Part shown: piece after piece, positions 11,911-23,927 of the stretch
Layout: every line of letters begins with the position of its first letter
Numbering within the stretch: position 1 is the first letter of the stretch
Assembly: GCA_963920525.1 (NCBI GenBank)
Contig: OY986436.1
Coordinates: 29,587,318 to 29,651,317 of the forward strand
From: Dichetophora obliterata
Taxonomy: Eukaryota; Arthropoda; Insecta; Diptera; Sciomyzidae
Direction: 5' to 3'
DNA length: 64,000 bases
The notes under the pieces: model-generated
Databases searched by the model: none
What the model was told of the DNA's origin: nothing
The model's input: only the letters and a program-made list of their open reading frames with translations
Program-made: the position numbers and the translations under genes

Positions 11911-12173
11911 ATCGCTACCTTAATATAGAAATGCCCTAACTTATTTTTTTCTAAATAAATTTTTGTTTACAGATTTTTGCAAAAAAAAAATTGCTATAGA
12001 AAAAAAAATTGCTGCAAAAATTTTGCTACAGCATTGAATTGGTTAGTGTCTTAAATAAAAAATCCATTTCAAGAACATTCGGACCCGCAAAATTATAATT
12101 TTTACTAAGTTTTTTCCATCTCCTGTAAAGTAACATAAAATGAGTTAGGGCCTTTCTATATTAAGGTAGCGAT
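11911..12173. mobile_element. 263-bp MITE nested in the Tc1 left arm
   Basis: The ends are ATCGCTACCTTAATATAGAA and its inverse, continuing to about 33 bp with few mismatches. GCAT at 11907-11910 and 12174-12177 is a likely 4-bp target duplication. The Tc1 right arm lacks this block, so comparing the two Tc1 arms shows the empty site directly. The interior is A-rich with no coding. Confidence 0.88.
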
Positions 12174-12432
12174 GCATTCAAACATCATATTAAAAACAAA
12201 TAAAAATCAAATTTGGTTTTGTTTTTTTTTTTATTCAATTTAAAATTAATATGACTACATTCAATTTGTCTGAGAGCAAAACAAAAGCAACAAAACTTGA
12301 AAAAATTAAAAAGAGAACAGAAGTACCAAGAATAATCGGTAAACTCCATTATTGTAAAGCACGTGTTGTTTGTGAGTCATAAACATTTAAGTTTAGTTTT
12401 TTTTTTGCGCTAGTTGTGACATTGACTGTTCC

Positions 12433-13245
12433 ATTTATAATAGCACGTTTGCTATTTTAGCTAAACAGTTTGATATTAAAAGGTCAATAGTTTGCAGATT
12501 AATAAAAAAGTATAACATCACAAAAGACATAAGAACGGTACATTAAAGAGGGCGGCCGCGGAAGACATCACTGCATGATGACGGGAACATTTGTGGCATG
12601 TTCAAACGAAATCCATTTGCCACATCCAAAGATGTTGTTCGGACATTTGAATTAGATATCCATCACAGAACTGTTCGAAGACGAGCCATTGAGAACAATT
12701 TAAGAAGTTACAAACAGGAAAAGAAACCTTTGCTTAAAGTTAAGCATAAAAAACAAGGTGAGGTGTTATAATTTAAACAATTCTGTCTCAAATTGTGACA
12801 ACAAGTTGCAATTTATTGTTTTTTAGACTCAGTCTTGCAAAAGAGAACCTAAATTGGACCGTTCAAAAATCGAAAACCGTTTTTTAGCGATGAATCAAAT
12901 TTCAACTTGATTAATTCAGATGGCATGTGCACCGGACGGCGCCACCCAGGTACACGACTTGAAGCTCGAAACTGCAAAATAAATTTTAAGCACGGAGGAG
13001 GTGGCATTATGGTCTGCACTAGTTTTTCCTATAATGAAGTTGAACCATTTAAAAAACCGATGGAATTATGGATCGATTTGTATGTATAGACATTTTAGAA
13101 AGCAAGATGCGACCACATGCAGAGGGAAATATGCAGCTTCAGTGATCATTTCAGCCGCGACAACGACCTAAAGCACACTTCATATCTAATCAAAGATTAC
13201 ATTAGAGGCAATGGGACTCAAATCCTTGATTGGCCGGCACAATCA
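12433..13245 (+). pseudogene. Tc1-like transposase pseudogene (DD34E type) with probable intron
   Basis: Plus-strand frames show a helix-turn-helix region (AKQFDIKRSIVCRLIKKYN), then RGRPRKTS, NPFATSKDVVRTFEL and TVRRRAIENNLRSYKQEKKP, typical of Tc1 transposases. Bases 12758-12826 look like a 69-bp intron (AAG/GTGAGG ... TTTTTTAG). The first catalytic Asp is in FFSDESNFNL near 12890; GRRHPGTRLEARN and KHGGGGIMVC follow; the second is in DNDLKHTS near 13160. The final Glu motif after WPAQS is disrupted by a small deletion and stop. Several frameshifts make it inactive. Confidence 0.88.
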
Positions 13246-13671
13246 GAATGAATTATTGGTATCTTTATGGGATTTTAAAGGTAAAATTTTCTGGTCAAAG
13301 GTTTACCAATAAGATGCACTGTATGAAGCCCGAAACTTAATTTGTAACAAACACCTAATGCCAACCTATCTCATTTAATAGAGTCGATGCCGCTCAGATG
13401 TGCAGTGGTTATCAAGAATAATGGATCTTACACTAAATATTAATTATGTTGCTTTTATTTTGCTCTCAGACAAATTGAATGTAGTCACATTAATTTTAAA
13501 TTTATTAAAAAAAAAACGAAACCAAATTTGAATATGATTTGTTTTTAATATGATATCTGAATATATACTTTGGTTCCTATAATAATTTTTGTGTGTCCCC
13601 TATATTTAAAAAGATTCACGATTTTGTAGCAGCGCACTGAATTCGTTGCTATTCTTTTGCGCAACACTGTA

Positions 13672-13940
13672 CATGTGCATAAACCCTATCATTACCTTAA
13701 TATTTGCTAAAAAAATCATGGCACGGAATGCTATTTTTGTATTTTTTTAAATAAAATAAAAAAATAAATACATTCATAACTCACTCAAAAATTGGATTGT
13801 TTAGAAAGTAATTTCAACATTATAAAATACCGGTCTCTAATAGCACAATTTGTACAAAACCGTTTTTCGAATTATTTGATCAGAATAAACCGGGAAAACC
13901 GGTTTTTTAAAATTAAACAAATTTTTTACTTTTTTACCTA
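13672..13940. other. AT-rich flank with AACCGG motifs
   Basis: Contains ACCGGTCTCTAA near 13831 and several AACCGG/CCGGTT motifs. A loosely similar inverted counterpart is at about 16980-17120 (CCGGTCTCTAAAAC when read on the minus strand). These may be ends of a diverged larger element enclosing the GC-richer region. No gene seen. Confidence 0.35.
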
Positions 13941-16330
13941 CTGTAACGACCCTTTTTTCCGGCCGAGGATTCGCTCGCCGGACCCAGGGTTCGGTACAAG
14001 AATTTGCAAAACGTTTCCTTCGGAAACGGACACCAAATTAAAATCCAGCGGTATCGGAATTCAATATTTTATTGACAAAATTCAGAATACGCTTACTTGC
14101 TAACAAAGTGTTTCTTAATGCTACCTGGCCTCACGGAAGGTGGGCCGCAATCAATTAGTTGTGGGTAGTTTTCCCAAATTAAATAAAATAAAACATATTT
14201 ATATATAGTTTTCCCCTTTTTACATTTAGTTTGATAATCGTTTAACTTCTGATAAAAATTGTAAAAGGGAGGTATAATAATTATGAAATACTGTATATAA
14301 ACTCCTACCGATATATTTTAATATTTATGAAAATCTTTGATATTATTTGATCGCAACCCGGAATTTTAGGTGGGTTTTAAGTTTAGATAAAAAAAAATTA
14401 TATACCCACTCCTATTTAGGCGAGTATGCTATAACGTGAATTGGTTTAACCGGGCAAAGAAAAATATATTTATATTGTATGTTAGGTGGACGTCGATTAA
14501 CTTATTCAACGTCCCTAACTATTTTCTTAAATATGAACACAATCATAGGAATCACCAGGCAAGTATAGGGTATGGCGATCCCGAGTGGTATTCTCAAATC
14601 CCGCAGTGGAAATATCTCTCATTAGTGATAACTTATAGTGTATTATTAGGCAACGTTAACGGCTGTGGTCGAGGTCCCTATTGGCGTTCGTAGTCATCTA
14701 GGTACTATTCTCGGATTTCAACCTTAAACCCAAGGCCGGGTGCGGTACTGCCCACATTAGCCCGTCCTCGGTTCACAGTGCAAGAAGCTCTACGCCTATG
14801 TCGCGATCTCTCTCTTGGTTAAATCTTCCTGAAATGGGGCAGAGGAGTAAAACGTCCGGGTGCGGTACTGCCCATATTAGCTCGTACGTTCACTCGGATT
14901 CTTTGGGTATGAGTCGCTCTGTTCCCGGTCTCGTTCGTTAGGTATTTATCACTTTTATATTCACTATTTTCCACTGCGTTCCACTTATCTTTACCACATT
15001 TAGGTACGTATCTTTACCCCATACGTACCTGGTGCCCTTAATTGTTGATGAAAAGAACAGAAAAATGGATACTTTAGTGGCTCCTAGAGTTGCCTGTGGT
15101 AGTTTGCGGTCGCTGCTGGCGTTCTCTGCTGCTACGCTGCCGTCGCTTTATCCTGCACTAATCGCTTGAGGGTTGACGTCGCTATTGACTTTTCCTTTGT
15201 GATGCTGTCGACGTTTTATTCTTAATTAAATGTGCTAACGTTGACGTCGCTGGTGACTTTTCTTTTTGATGCTGTCGATGTTTTATTCTTGATGAAATGT
15301 GCTAACGTTGACGCCGCTGTTGGCTTTTCCTTGGTGGTGCTGTCGACGTTTGATCTTTTCTCAGTGTTTCATCGTTGACGTCGCTGTTGGTTGGGGCGGG
15401 CAGAATATTCTGCCACCAACGAATACTGCTGCCGGTACTACGTCTTCACATGCGCACGTTTCAAAAAATACAGATCCAGATTCGCTCTGAGTTTGTGCTT
15501 TTATACACAGCTGTCTTCTTCTTTGCATCGAACCTTCTTGAATATCGCGTGATGTTCCCGTTCGTTGGCTTGGCTTTCGTGTTTTCCACTCTCACCAACT
15601 GCCTGGCGTGTGTCTATGATGCCCGTTATCACCATGGTTCATGAAAAGAATGAACAGAAAACAAATATCAGCAAGAGAGCCACCCCGGTAGGAACCTACC
15701 CACAACGTAACCCTGTGGAAGCGGTTGGTCATACCTAACCTTTTACGGCGGAAGTGATAGCCTTTACAGCACGGTGCCTATTCTACCCTACCTATGCTAT
15801 TAAGCTAGCCCGGTGTAAAGTATTCTTAAGTATTTTTATTTTCTGATGTACTTCTTATTTCCCTTAACTACTATTTAGAGCTATTCATAACTTTTCATTA
15901 TTAACCTTTTATATCGCGTAGGTTTTTAATTTCTTTATTTTTGATAACGCTTATCAAAAGGATATATCCCACGACTAGTTCCTTTATGAATGAGAAGTCG
16001 AAATAGGTTCTTTGTAGTTCATATTATTTCTTATATTCATTATTTACGTTGAACTTTCTTATGTTCTAAAAAAGAAAATATGGCAAAATATTTACATGAT
16101 ATATATGCATTTGATTCCTCTTAATATTATTACTTCAAGTAAGAATATTTATGAAAGTTTACGGATGTAAGAAAAAAAATAATGCAAATTGTCTCTAGGC
16201 GTTCTACAGTCAGTTCTTCGATCAGGCTTTCGCCTCGTCGCAGTGATCCCGGTGGGGTTGAAATCCCTCTCCATGGCCAAGTGAGCGACCCAGTCGCCAA
16301 CCGAGGGCAAGTCTAGAAAAAGTAAGTAGT
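13941..16330. other. GC-richer island of unknown nature, possible retroelement LTR or TE remnant
   Basis: Base composition rises sharply relative to both sides, starting at TGTAACGACCC. CCGGGTGCGGTACTGCCCA occurs at about 14737 and 14857. A minisatellite lies at 15172-15400, and a further GC-rich piece (CTTCGATCAGGCTTTCGCC) at 16216-16330. Frames of 60-100 codons are present but none resembles a protein I know. A TG... start with GC-rich content would fit a long terminal repeat, but I cannot find a matching second copy, a primer-binding site or coding genes. Confidence 0.35.
15172..15400. repeat. 67-bp minisatellite, about 3.4 copies
   Basis: Units start with GTTGACGTCGCT at 15172, 15240, 15307 (GTTGACGCCGCT) and 15374, giving periods of 68, 67 and 67. 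Each unit also carries GATGCTGTCGACGTTT or a variant. Repeats have diverged by several substitutions. Confidence 0.85.
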
Positions 16331-17549
16331 GAAGTAAGAACACATGTGGGAGAAAATTTATGCAGAAATTTTGTTCCTTACACTACTCATAATATATATA
16401 TATGCAGTTTTTATTTAACAAACTTCATTTTAAAAACATAAATCAAGGTACTTACTTATATAATTACAATTATTAAGATAATTTGTACTTAATGATTTGT
16501 TTTAGAATAATACCTAAAAAATAAAATACAATTTAAGTGTTAAACTTTTAGGCTGTTTTAAGCTTAATTTTTTTATAAAATAAGAGTGGGACATATTGTC
16601 AACTATGCATTAAAAAAATTATCTAATTTTCAGCTCTTTTTTTAAATTTTTCGAAAAGCTTAAAGCCTTCAATTAAGGAATTTGGGTTATTTCTTTTCAA
16701 AAATTTCCTGGGAGTATCAATTTTATATTTTTTGAAAAAAAATTTATTATTATATGAGAATCATGTTTAATTTACATTAAATAGCCAGCCGCTTGTAAAT
16801 GCTGTTTTAACAAAATGAAATAAAACCATAGACAAGAAATGTTAGCAACGTTGTTGAAATGTCAAAACGCAAGTAGAAACAGCGTCGCTTAAATACAATA
16901 AAAAAGTGGTCTAAAGACAATTTTATATTTTTAGATTTATACATTTCTTTACTTTTCCAGCAGTCGAGTAATTCGATCCAAAAAAATCGGTGTTCAAATT
17001 ATTTGCGATTTTTAAAAAACCGGGTCGGTTTAAAAAAAAACCTGAAAAAACACCGATTAAATCAAACCGGTTTTGCATACCCTAGCTTCACTGTCTAATA
17101 ATGTTTTAGAGACCGGAAAAAATAAAAATCAAAAGATGCCAGATCTGTAGAATATTTTGGTTGTGGCAGTATCTTCCATCCAAGCTATAAAATTTTGTGC
17201 CGAGCTAACAAACTTTAATAAACTTTCGCATATTCTTGGTGGAACACTTCACCCTTTTCTATTGGTCAATTCTGACCTTTTCTGTTTAAATGATCATTCA
17301 ATTGGTCCAGCTGATGACAGTATACTCCTAATTGATCTTTGTATTGTGTGGTGATAGAAGTAGAAAAAAAAACCCGTTTCATTGAAATCCCACCAAACAG
17401 ATAGCAACACCTTTTTTATGAATATTGGCTTTCGAAAAAAAGCCAGTTAATCTTTTTTACTCCATAACCACTTGCGTTTAATATTTTTGTTGACAACTTA
17501 TTTCTTGTCCTCAGTGATAATGCACTCATCATTTTCTGGAGAAACAAAT
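16331..17549. other. AT-rich spacer
   Basis: No gene seen. The stretch 16940-17090 holds AACCGG/CCGGTT-containing sequence that may be the right end of a diverged element (see 13672-13940). The rest is AT-rich with homopolymers. Confidence 0.45.
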
Positions 17550-18610
17550 TACAGATGTCCACCCTAGCATCAAAAAAACTTCTAAAAAGCTTAACATCAG
17601 GTTCGACATCAGAGATCAGCGCATCTACAAAGAGTCTAAAAAAAAAAATACATTTTTACGGTCCACCCTAGTGTCAAAAAAATTTTTAATACTGCCAGCA
17701 CATACACAAAAAATATAAAAAAACACATTTTCAGGGTCCACCCACCCTAGTGTAAAACATTATTTAAATTCTAACAAAAGATTCGAAATCAGCGACCTCT
17801 TAGAACTGCCAGCACACACACAAAGAGTATAAAATAAAAAAACACATTTTCAGGGTTCACCCAACAGTAAACAATTTTATTAAAATTCTAACATAAGATT
17901 CGAAATTAGCATACATAAAGCCACATTTGTAGGGTCGACCTATTGTCAAAAAACTTTTTGAATTTCTGAGATCAGCTTTAAAATCAGCTACCAGCGCTTC
18001 TATAAAGAGTGTAAAAAACACATTATTAAGGTACTTAGAGTCAAAAAACTTTTTGAAATTCTTTACATCAGATTTAAAATCAGAGACCAGCAAATCTACA
18101 AAGAGTATAAGCCCACGTTTTTAGGGTCATCCCTAGTGTTAAACTAATTTTTGAAATTCTTACATCAGGTACAAAATCAGCGAACCCTTAATATTGCCAG
18201 CCATATTCTAACCCTTAATATATAGGAGAAACAAAAACACATTTTCAGGGTCCACCCTAGTGTCAAAAACTTTTTCAAAGCTTAACATCAGGTTCGAAAT
18301 CAGCGATTAGCGCAACTACAAAGACAATAAAACAAAAATATATATTTTAAGCATCCACCCTAGTGTACAATTTTTTTTTTAATTCTAATATAAGATTCAA
18401 ATTAAGCGACCAGCTTTTGTGCGAACAGTTTTATACAAAGGGTATAAAACAATAAAACACATATTTATGGTCCACTACAGTGACGAATTTTTTTTTTTTA
18501 ATTCTTTCAGGTTCGAAATCAGCAATACTGCAAGTACATACACAAAAAGCATAAAATAAAAAACACATTTTTAGGGTCCACCCTAGTGTTGAAAACTTTT
18601 TAAATTTTAA
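17550..18610. repeat. Diverged satellite array, about 11 units of 75-125 bp
   Basis: The motif GGGTCCACCCTAGTGTCAAA or a clear variant recurs at about 17556, 17662, 17736, 17850, 17933, 18031, 18123, 18249, 18352, 18469 and 18575. Each is followed by A/T runs, then TTCGAAATCAGCGACCAG-like sequence, then CTACAAAGAGTATAAAA and ACACATTTT. Units differ in length by small indels. The array produces spurious open frames on the minus strand. Confidence 0.88.
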
Positions 18611-21060
18611 CACCAGATAACATTGTATTGCCCACATTTGATGCAGTTTCCACTTAAAACTGAATTGCAATAAGAAAAACATAACACACAAATAAAATAA
18701 TAAATGCGTTCTAACGAAATATCTACGTGTCAGAAACAGATACACACAGTGATAGAGAAAGAAATATGTGTGCACTCACGCACTCTTTTGTAAGTCTGCT
18801 CGAATCTCAATACTCGCACGCACACACACAGTAATCTCACTGTTACGTGACTATTTCTGCCAAATCACACCACCCGCAAGCCGAGTAAAGAAATTTCGTT
18901 CCAATAAAAAAATAATTTTATAAAACCTTCAATGGGAAATATGTGATCAATTGAAAATATTTAAAAATGGAAAAATTTTATGGGAAAAATGTGAACAATT
19001 AAAAATATTCAAAAATGCATATTATAGAAGCCATCAAACCTTAAAACTCGTTTATCTCCAAACTTGTTTTATATGGGATAGAACCTTGTTGTTCCGAACC
19101 CTTCAATTTATATGTATATAAATAAATATTTGTTCTCAAAAATAACCAAGTACTAGTAAACATTTTCAAAATAGCAGTGCTATTCACGAACAAGTTGTGT
19201 ATATTTTGTATATGCAATATAATAAAAAATATAACAGATTTGAGATGGTTCATTTATTAAGAAAGAAGATATCACAAAAACTCTTTAGACTGTGAATAAA
19301 ATCGCACTTAATTGATGTTTGCTCAAATACTCATTTAAATCTTAAATTATAACTTCAGCAAAAGATTTTTTTAATATTAATAATTCATATCTGAATCAAT
19401 GAATGCTATGTTTTACGCTTTTCAAGCAAAAAAAAAATTTTTCGAATAATACGAGTAAACAATATATAAAATAAAACAATTTCCCTAAATAGTCCATTAA
19501 GTTTTATACACCAACTGAAGTGTTTTGTTTTGATCAAAAAAGCGTAGCAATGTATTTATTTCTATGTACAACTCTAAAGCCTAATAAGATCAACCCCTAC
19601 CAAAACAGCTATTACAACCTTTCTATTGTCGATATTTTTTCAATGCTCAAGCTATTCAGCGGATTAGAAACAAGAAAAATAGCAGCATGATATCATTTTA
19701 ACTTCAAGGTCACGCCAAATTGCTTTGGTAACTGTTAATTTGTAGCAATCTGATAAACAATAGAGGAGTAATAGAGAAACTTAAGGCTTTTGTTTAATAA
19801 TCCGTCGTTAGGTACATTTTCTTAACTAGTCATTTAGGAAATTTTTATGCTCGCATGTATATAATTTTTTCTTCCTAACAACTACTACGTAAGTAGCCAC
19901 AATAAAAACTAACACCCCAACTTCACAGCCAGCAGCAATTTAAACAATCCAAACCTCAACAACCGCCAACAATTTTCACTTCAGCCAGCCAACTTAATAA
20001 ATAAATAATTCAATAAAAACAATTTAGGCGAGCGTAACGAAATTGAACTCAACTCAGTTAAGGCATCATCAACCCAAACCCCGGCCAGCCTAAGCAACAA
20101 CAACAGCGACAACTTTATCCAAACACATACACACTCTGACATCAACATAAACCCACTTAAAGAATAACACAAAAACCAAAGGAATTCAATAATGTTGCCA
20201 GCCCCAAAAGAACGATAGAAACACTAAGGGAAAAGTGAAACATTAAATCATAAAATTAACTCATTTGTAACATAAAATTCACATTAGCACCGAACATGGT
20301 CCAGGTTATATTTATATATATAATGTATATATATGAAGCGAGCGATGCTTCAAGAGTAAGGCATGGCATTAAATGAATACCTTCACGCCGGAAAGTAGGC
20401 AACAAAAAGTCAAACCATTATTGCAATAAAATGGGAAACGCGTTAACACACTTGTTAACGGATTGTTTGTTAGTGGTGTGTGTGGGTGTGTATGTGCGTG
20501 TGCATGTGAGTCAGTGTGTTTGTGTTTGCGGCTGTCGAATTTGCCAAAATCAATAAAGTCCTTGTACCAAGGTTAGCCTCTATCCGCACTCGAACTTAGC
20601 TCGTAGTAAAACTTCGATACGAATAACGAATTGAAAAAAAAAAACGGAATTGCATTTTCGTCGACAGCAGCAGCGTCGAGTAAAACTTGGCAAAACTTTT
20701 CGCATTACCCAACGAACTCACTCACGAACCCACTATGCATAATTTTCGGAAGTTAGCCACTTCACTTCTTCAGCTATACAGCTTATGTTGGCGCCATCGA
20801 CTACAACAACTAACTATTTTGACATTGACATTTGCTCCGTTCCCATTGACTTGGACCATTCTTTTATCCTACACCATTTCAACAACTTTATTTACCTCCT
20901 CCCCCGCCCGCATTCTATTTTTTCCACCAGCAACCAATCAACGTTTTTTAATCCTGTTGTTTTTTTCTTCCTTGTTTTTGGACTTTGGTTCTAATCGAAC
21001 ATCATTTTGCAATCAGTGTTTTACGTAGTTAGCTTTTAATACTACGTCTGGGCTTTACGC
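18611..21060. other. Non-coding spacer, CA/CAA-rich in part
   Basis: A roughly 45-bp unit (ATGTGATCAATTGAAAATAT / ATGTGAACAATTAAAAATAT) is duplicated at 18930-19018. From 19860 to 20180 the sequence is CAA- and CCA-rich, as in fly introns and UTRs; 20470-20530 is a GT tract. Around 20560-21030 base composition is more balanced and could be a transcribed leader, but the open frames (113 and 69 codons) resemble no known protein. Confidence 0.4.
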
Positions 21061-23269
21061 ACAAATGCAAAAGTTGGTACACATTAACAAAAAAATTTGT
21101 ACTCAATTAGTTTTATTTACTTACTGAAATATGATATATCCCACTGAACCATATACGAAAGTTTCGCGTAAAGTGATAGTTTTGAGTACGTTTTTGGGTA
21201 GAACTTTTTTGTGAATTTTTTTTTTTATTTGTATGATCAATGTTCTTGCTAGAGATGATATAATTCATGCAAATTTTTTCCTTAAAACATATTCTAATTA
21301 TTTTGTAAAATTATTAAGGTTAGTTAATAAAGTTTTAAACCAAAAAAACATTATTTTATCAATTTAGTAGGAAACAATTACTTATATATGAACAATTTTT
21401 TAATTATGCATAGGATTAGAAATTATTAATAAATATTACTTTTTATTTACTGTTAAGTTTTTTTTAAAATTATTTAAAAATATAGTAATTAAAATATTTC
21501 ATCTTTAATTTTACATGTTACTTTTTTACATTCTTAAATGAGTTAAAAAAATAATCTTGAAATTGGCTCCGCCTTACTGAACTACAAGCGTACAGTAAGA
21601 ATTTAGCTTACGTTTACGGTTAGAATGTTTTTTTAATATATGTTTTTTAATTATTAGATCAAAACTTAATCATTGATATGACTGAATATATTAAATTTTC
21701 TGCGAGCAAATTTCGCTGCGATGGCCCTGAAAATATAATAACTCTGTCAAAAAAAAAATCAATTATTATGTTGACATTGCCTATCATTTCTTTTTAAGCA
21801 TATTATCGATATGCAATAATAAACAATTTATGATTAAAAAAGATTGATTTCTGAGTGCCGAAAAAATGCATTTAAATGGTTCATTTTTTAATTCATTTTT
21901 GGAACAAAAAAAGGTCCGTTTTCAAGAAGCAATTCAGTCCAGCGAATGAATTCAAAATGGTTCATTTATGAGTGCCGAAAAATAACTTTTAAATGGTTCT
22001 TTTCAACTCGTTTTCGAAAAAAAAAATAGGACAATTGATAATTCTTCTCTTCTAAGAGGCATTTTTTCTGCCATTTTTTCTTAAGGAGTGCTAAAGTTTC
22101 ACTTATTTTAAAATGTAGACATAAATGATTATACTAGCTAAGGCTTGCTAACGTTTCTAGTCCAAAAAAAAAAAATCTAAATAATGCAGTTTATTTTTTA
22201 TAAAAATGTAAAAACTAGAATCCAACTCGTCCCAATCGCAAAATTATGAGCGTTTTCGTGAAGGCGAAACATAATTTTTACAGTGCTCCACGCTACAATT
22301 TAAAACAAAGCAATCTGCTGGTTGCTGGGTTGGTTTACATTTTTGTAATTCTTCTTTGCTCTAATTTTCTTCATTGGTACGTCGCACAGTGGGCCCAAAT
22401 GGACGTTTGCATCTCATAAATGATTTTTTCAAAATTAATCTTGCAGCCTGTATCATTATGAAAATATTCTAAGAAAAGGTCATTTGTACTACAATAAAAA
22501 TTTTATAAAAAAATTAACACGATTCAGTTATATGTCTTGCTAAAGTGTTCTCAAGACACAGTCCTATATAAGTAGTGAAATGAATAACGTTTTTAATCGA
22601 TATTTTTTCAAATCTTTTTAAATTGATCAAACAAGTATTATATACCATTTGAAAGCTTAAAATTTAATAAAAAAGAAAAAAGAAGTTGTTTTATTTACTA
22701 AATTTAATATTTTTTTATCAACCAGTTTTTTTTTTACTTTTTTTCATATTTGATTAAGGTTTAAAGAGTTGCGCTGTCTTCCGCTGTTTTCTTGACAAAA
22801 AAAAGAAGTTTTTCCAATTTTGCCCTTTTTGAGAAATATAAATTTTCATAACCTAGGTGCATGGCAAAAAAATATCCCATAAACTTTATATTTTTTTCTT
22901 CTATTAAACTCTGTTTATGCAGTTGCAATTGATAGTTCCATTGAAGTCTGCATGTTTCTCAAATGCATGTTTGTCTAGAAGAAACCATTGGCGTAAGAAT
23001 GCAAAAAGGGATCTTGCTGCCCTTTCTAACTCATCACATATTAAGAACTTGTGTTTTTGGGGTTTTTATGGTAACATTGTACCATATAATTCAACTACTT
23101 CCTTAATTTTTTTATTTATCCCATGCCTTTTTCCTGCATCTTATTATTCTGTAACATATGTTTTCTGGTTTATTTCAGAATTCTTCAACTATTACGATTT
23201 TTTGTGTTGATGTGTTGTTTTCCGTGATCATGGGATTTGGAAAAAAAAGTAATAATAATGTTATAACAA
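21061..23269. other. AT-rich spacer with a diverged direct repeat
   Basis: GAGTGCCGAAAAA followed by TTTAAATGGTTC occurs at about 21854 and 21969, a two-copy repeat of about 115 bp. No gene or element ends are seen elsewhere. The 97-codon frame at 22917-23210 is not convincing. Confidence 0.45.
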
Positions 23270-23850
23270 TAAAATATCTTGCAATAGTATTTTAAATTTG
23301 GCTTCATTATTGCAAGAGACAAAAAAGTTATACAATTTTGATACTCAAAATCGTATTATTTGAACTTGAAAAAAATTAGTACTAAAAACTAAAATGGATT
23401 TTGCAAAAAAGTAGTTCAAGAGAATAATTGAATATCAGAGAAAATACATTCCGAATTGGGCTTAAATATTTTAAGAAACAATAATCTACAGATATTTTAC
23501 AGCCAAAAACGTATTTTTTAAATTTAAAACAAAATTTTGGTACTAAAAATTAAAATGGATTTAAAAAAAACTACTTTAAATGTTTTCTTGAATATCATAG
23601 AAAATACATTTTAAATTTAGCTTAATTATTGCGAGAGTCATGAAAGTTAGTGAATTTTGAAACGCGCTAGTCAAGCCATAATCGTATATTTCTTAACTTT
23701 AAATAACATTTTAGTACTATAAAACAACACGGATTTTGATAAAAAAATAGTTCAAACGATTTATATCATAGACAATATATTCCTAGTTTGGCTTAATTAT
23801 ACCAAGGAACAAAAAAGTAACAGATTTTTGAGACACAAAACTCCATTTGG
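23270..23850. repeat. Diverged ~170-bp tandem array, about 3.5 units
   Basis: A unit containing TTGGCTTAATTATTGC-like sequence, a TTAGTACTAAAAACTAAAAT block and a GATTTTGATAAAAAAGTAGTTC block recurs. Anchor positions are about 23299, 23458, 23629 and 23799, so the spacing is 159-172 bp. The last unit ends shortly before the Helitron at 23928. Confidence 0.8.
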
Positions 23851-23927
23851 GGCCACTGTGCTCCGCTAGATTTTAGTTTGTTTACTTGATATTGGTTTTA
23901 ATTGCAGTGATTATTTTTATTAAATGA

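Larger units (their letters stand above)
11807..13669 (+). mobile_element. Tc1-like transposon with long split inverted repeats and TA duplication
   Basis: TA at 11805-11806 and 13670-13671 flank an element starting CAGTGCTGCGTAAAAC and ending with the inverse of CAGTGTTGCGCAAAAG. Outer arms of about 100 bp (11807-11910 and 13565-13669) are followed by inner arms (about 12178-12300 and 13440-13560). Without the MITE at 11911-12173 each arm is roughly 230 bp long and continuous, resembling long-inverted-repeat Tc1 elements such as Minos. The centre carries a degenerate transposase gene. Confidence 0.9.

Noticed and set aside
13941..16330. Long terminal repeat of an endogenous retroelement
   Set aside because: No matching second copy, primer-binding site, polypurine tract or gag/pol coding in the window; kept only as a GC-rich unknown.
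18431..18775. 114-codon minus-strand frame
   Set aside because: Largely overlaps the satellite array; no homology.
20687..21028. 113-codon plus-strand frame, possible secreted protein
   Set aside because: Ser/Leu/Phe-rich with no recognisable domain; could be leader sequence but coding is not supported.
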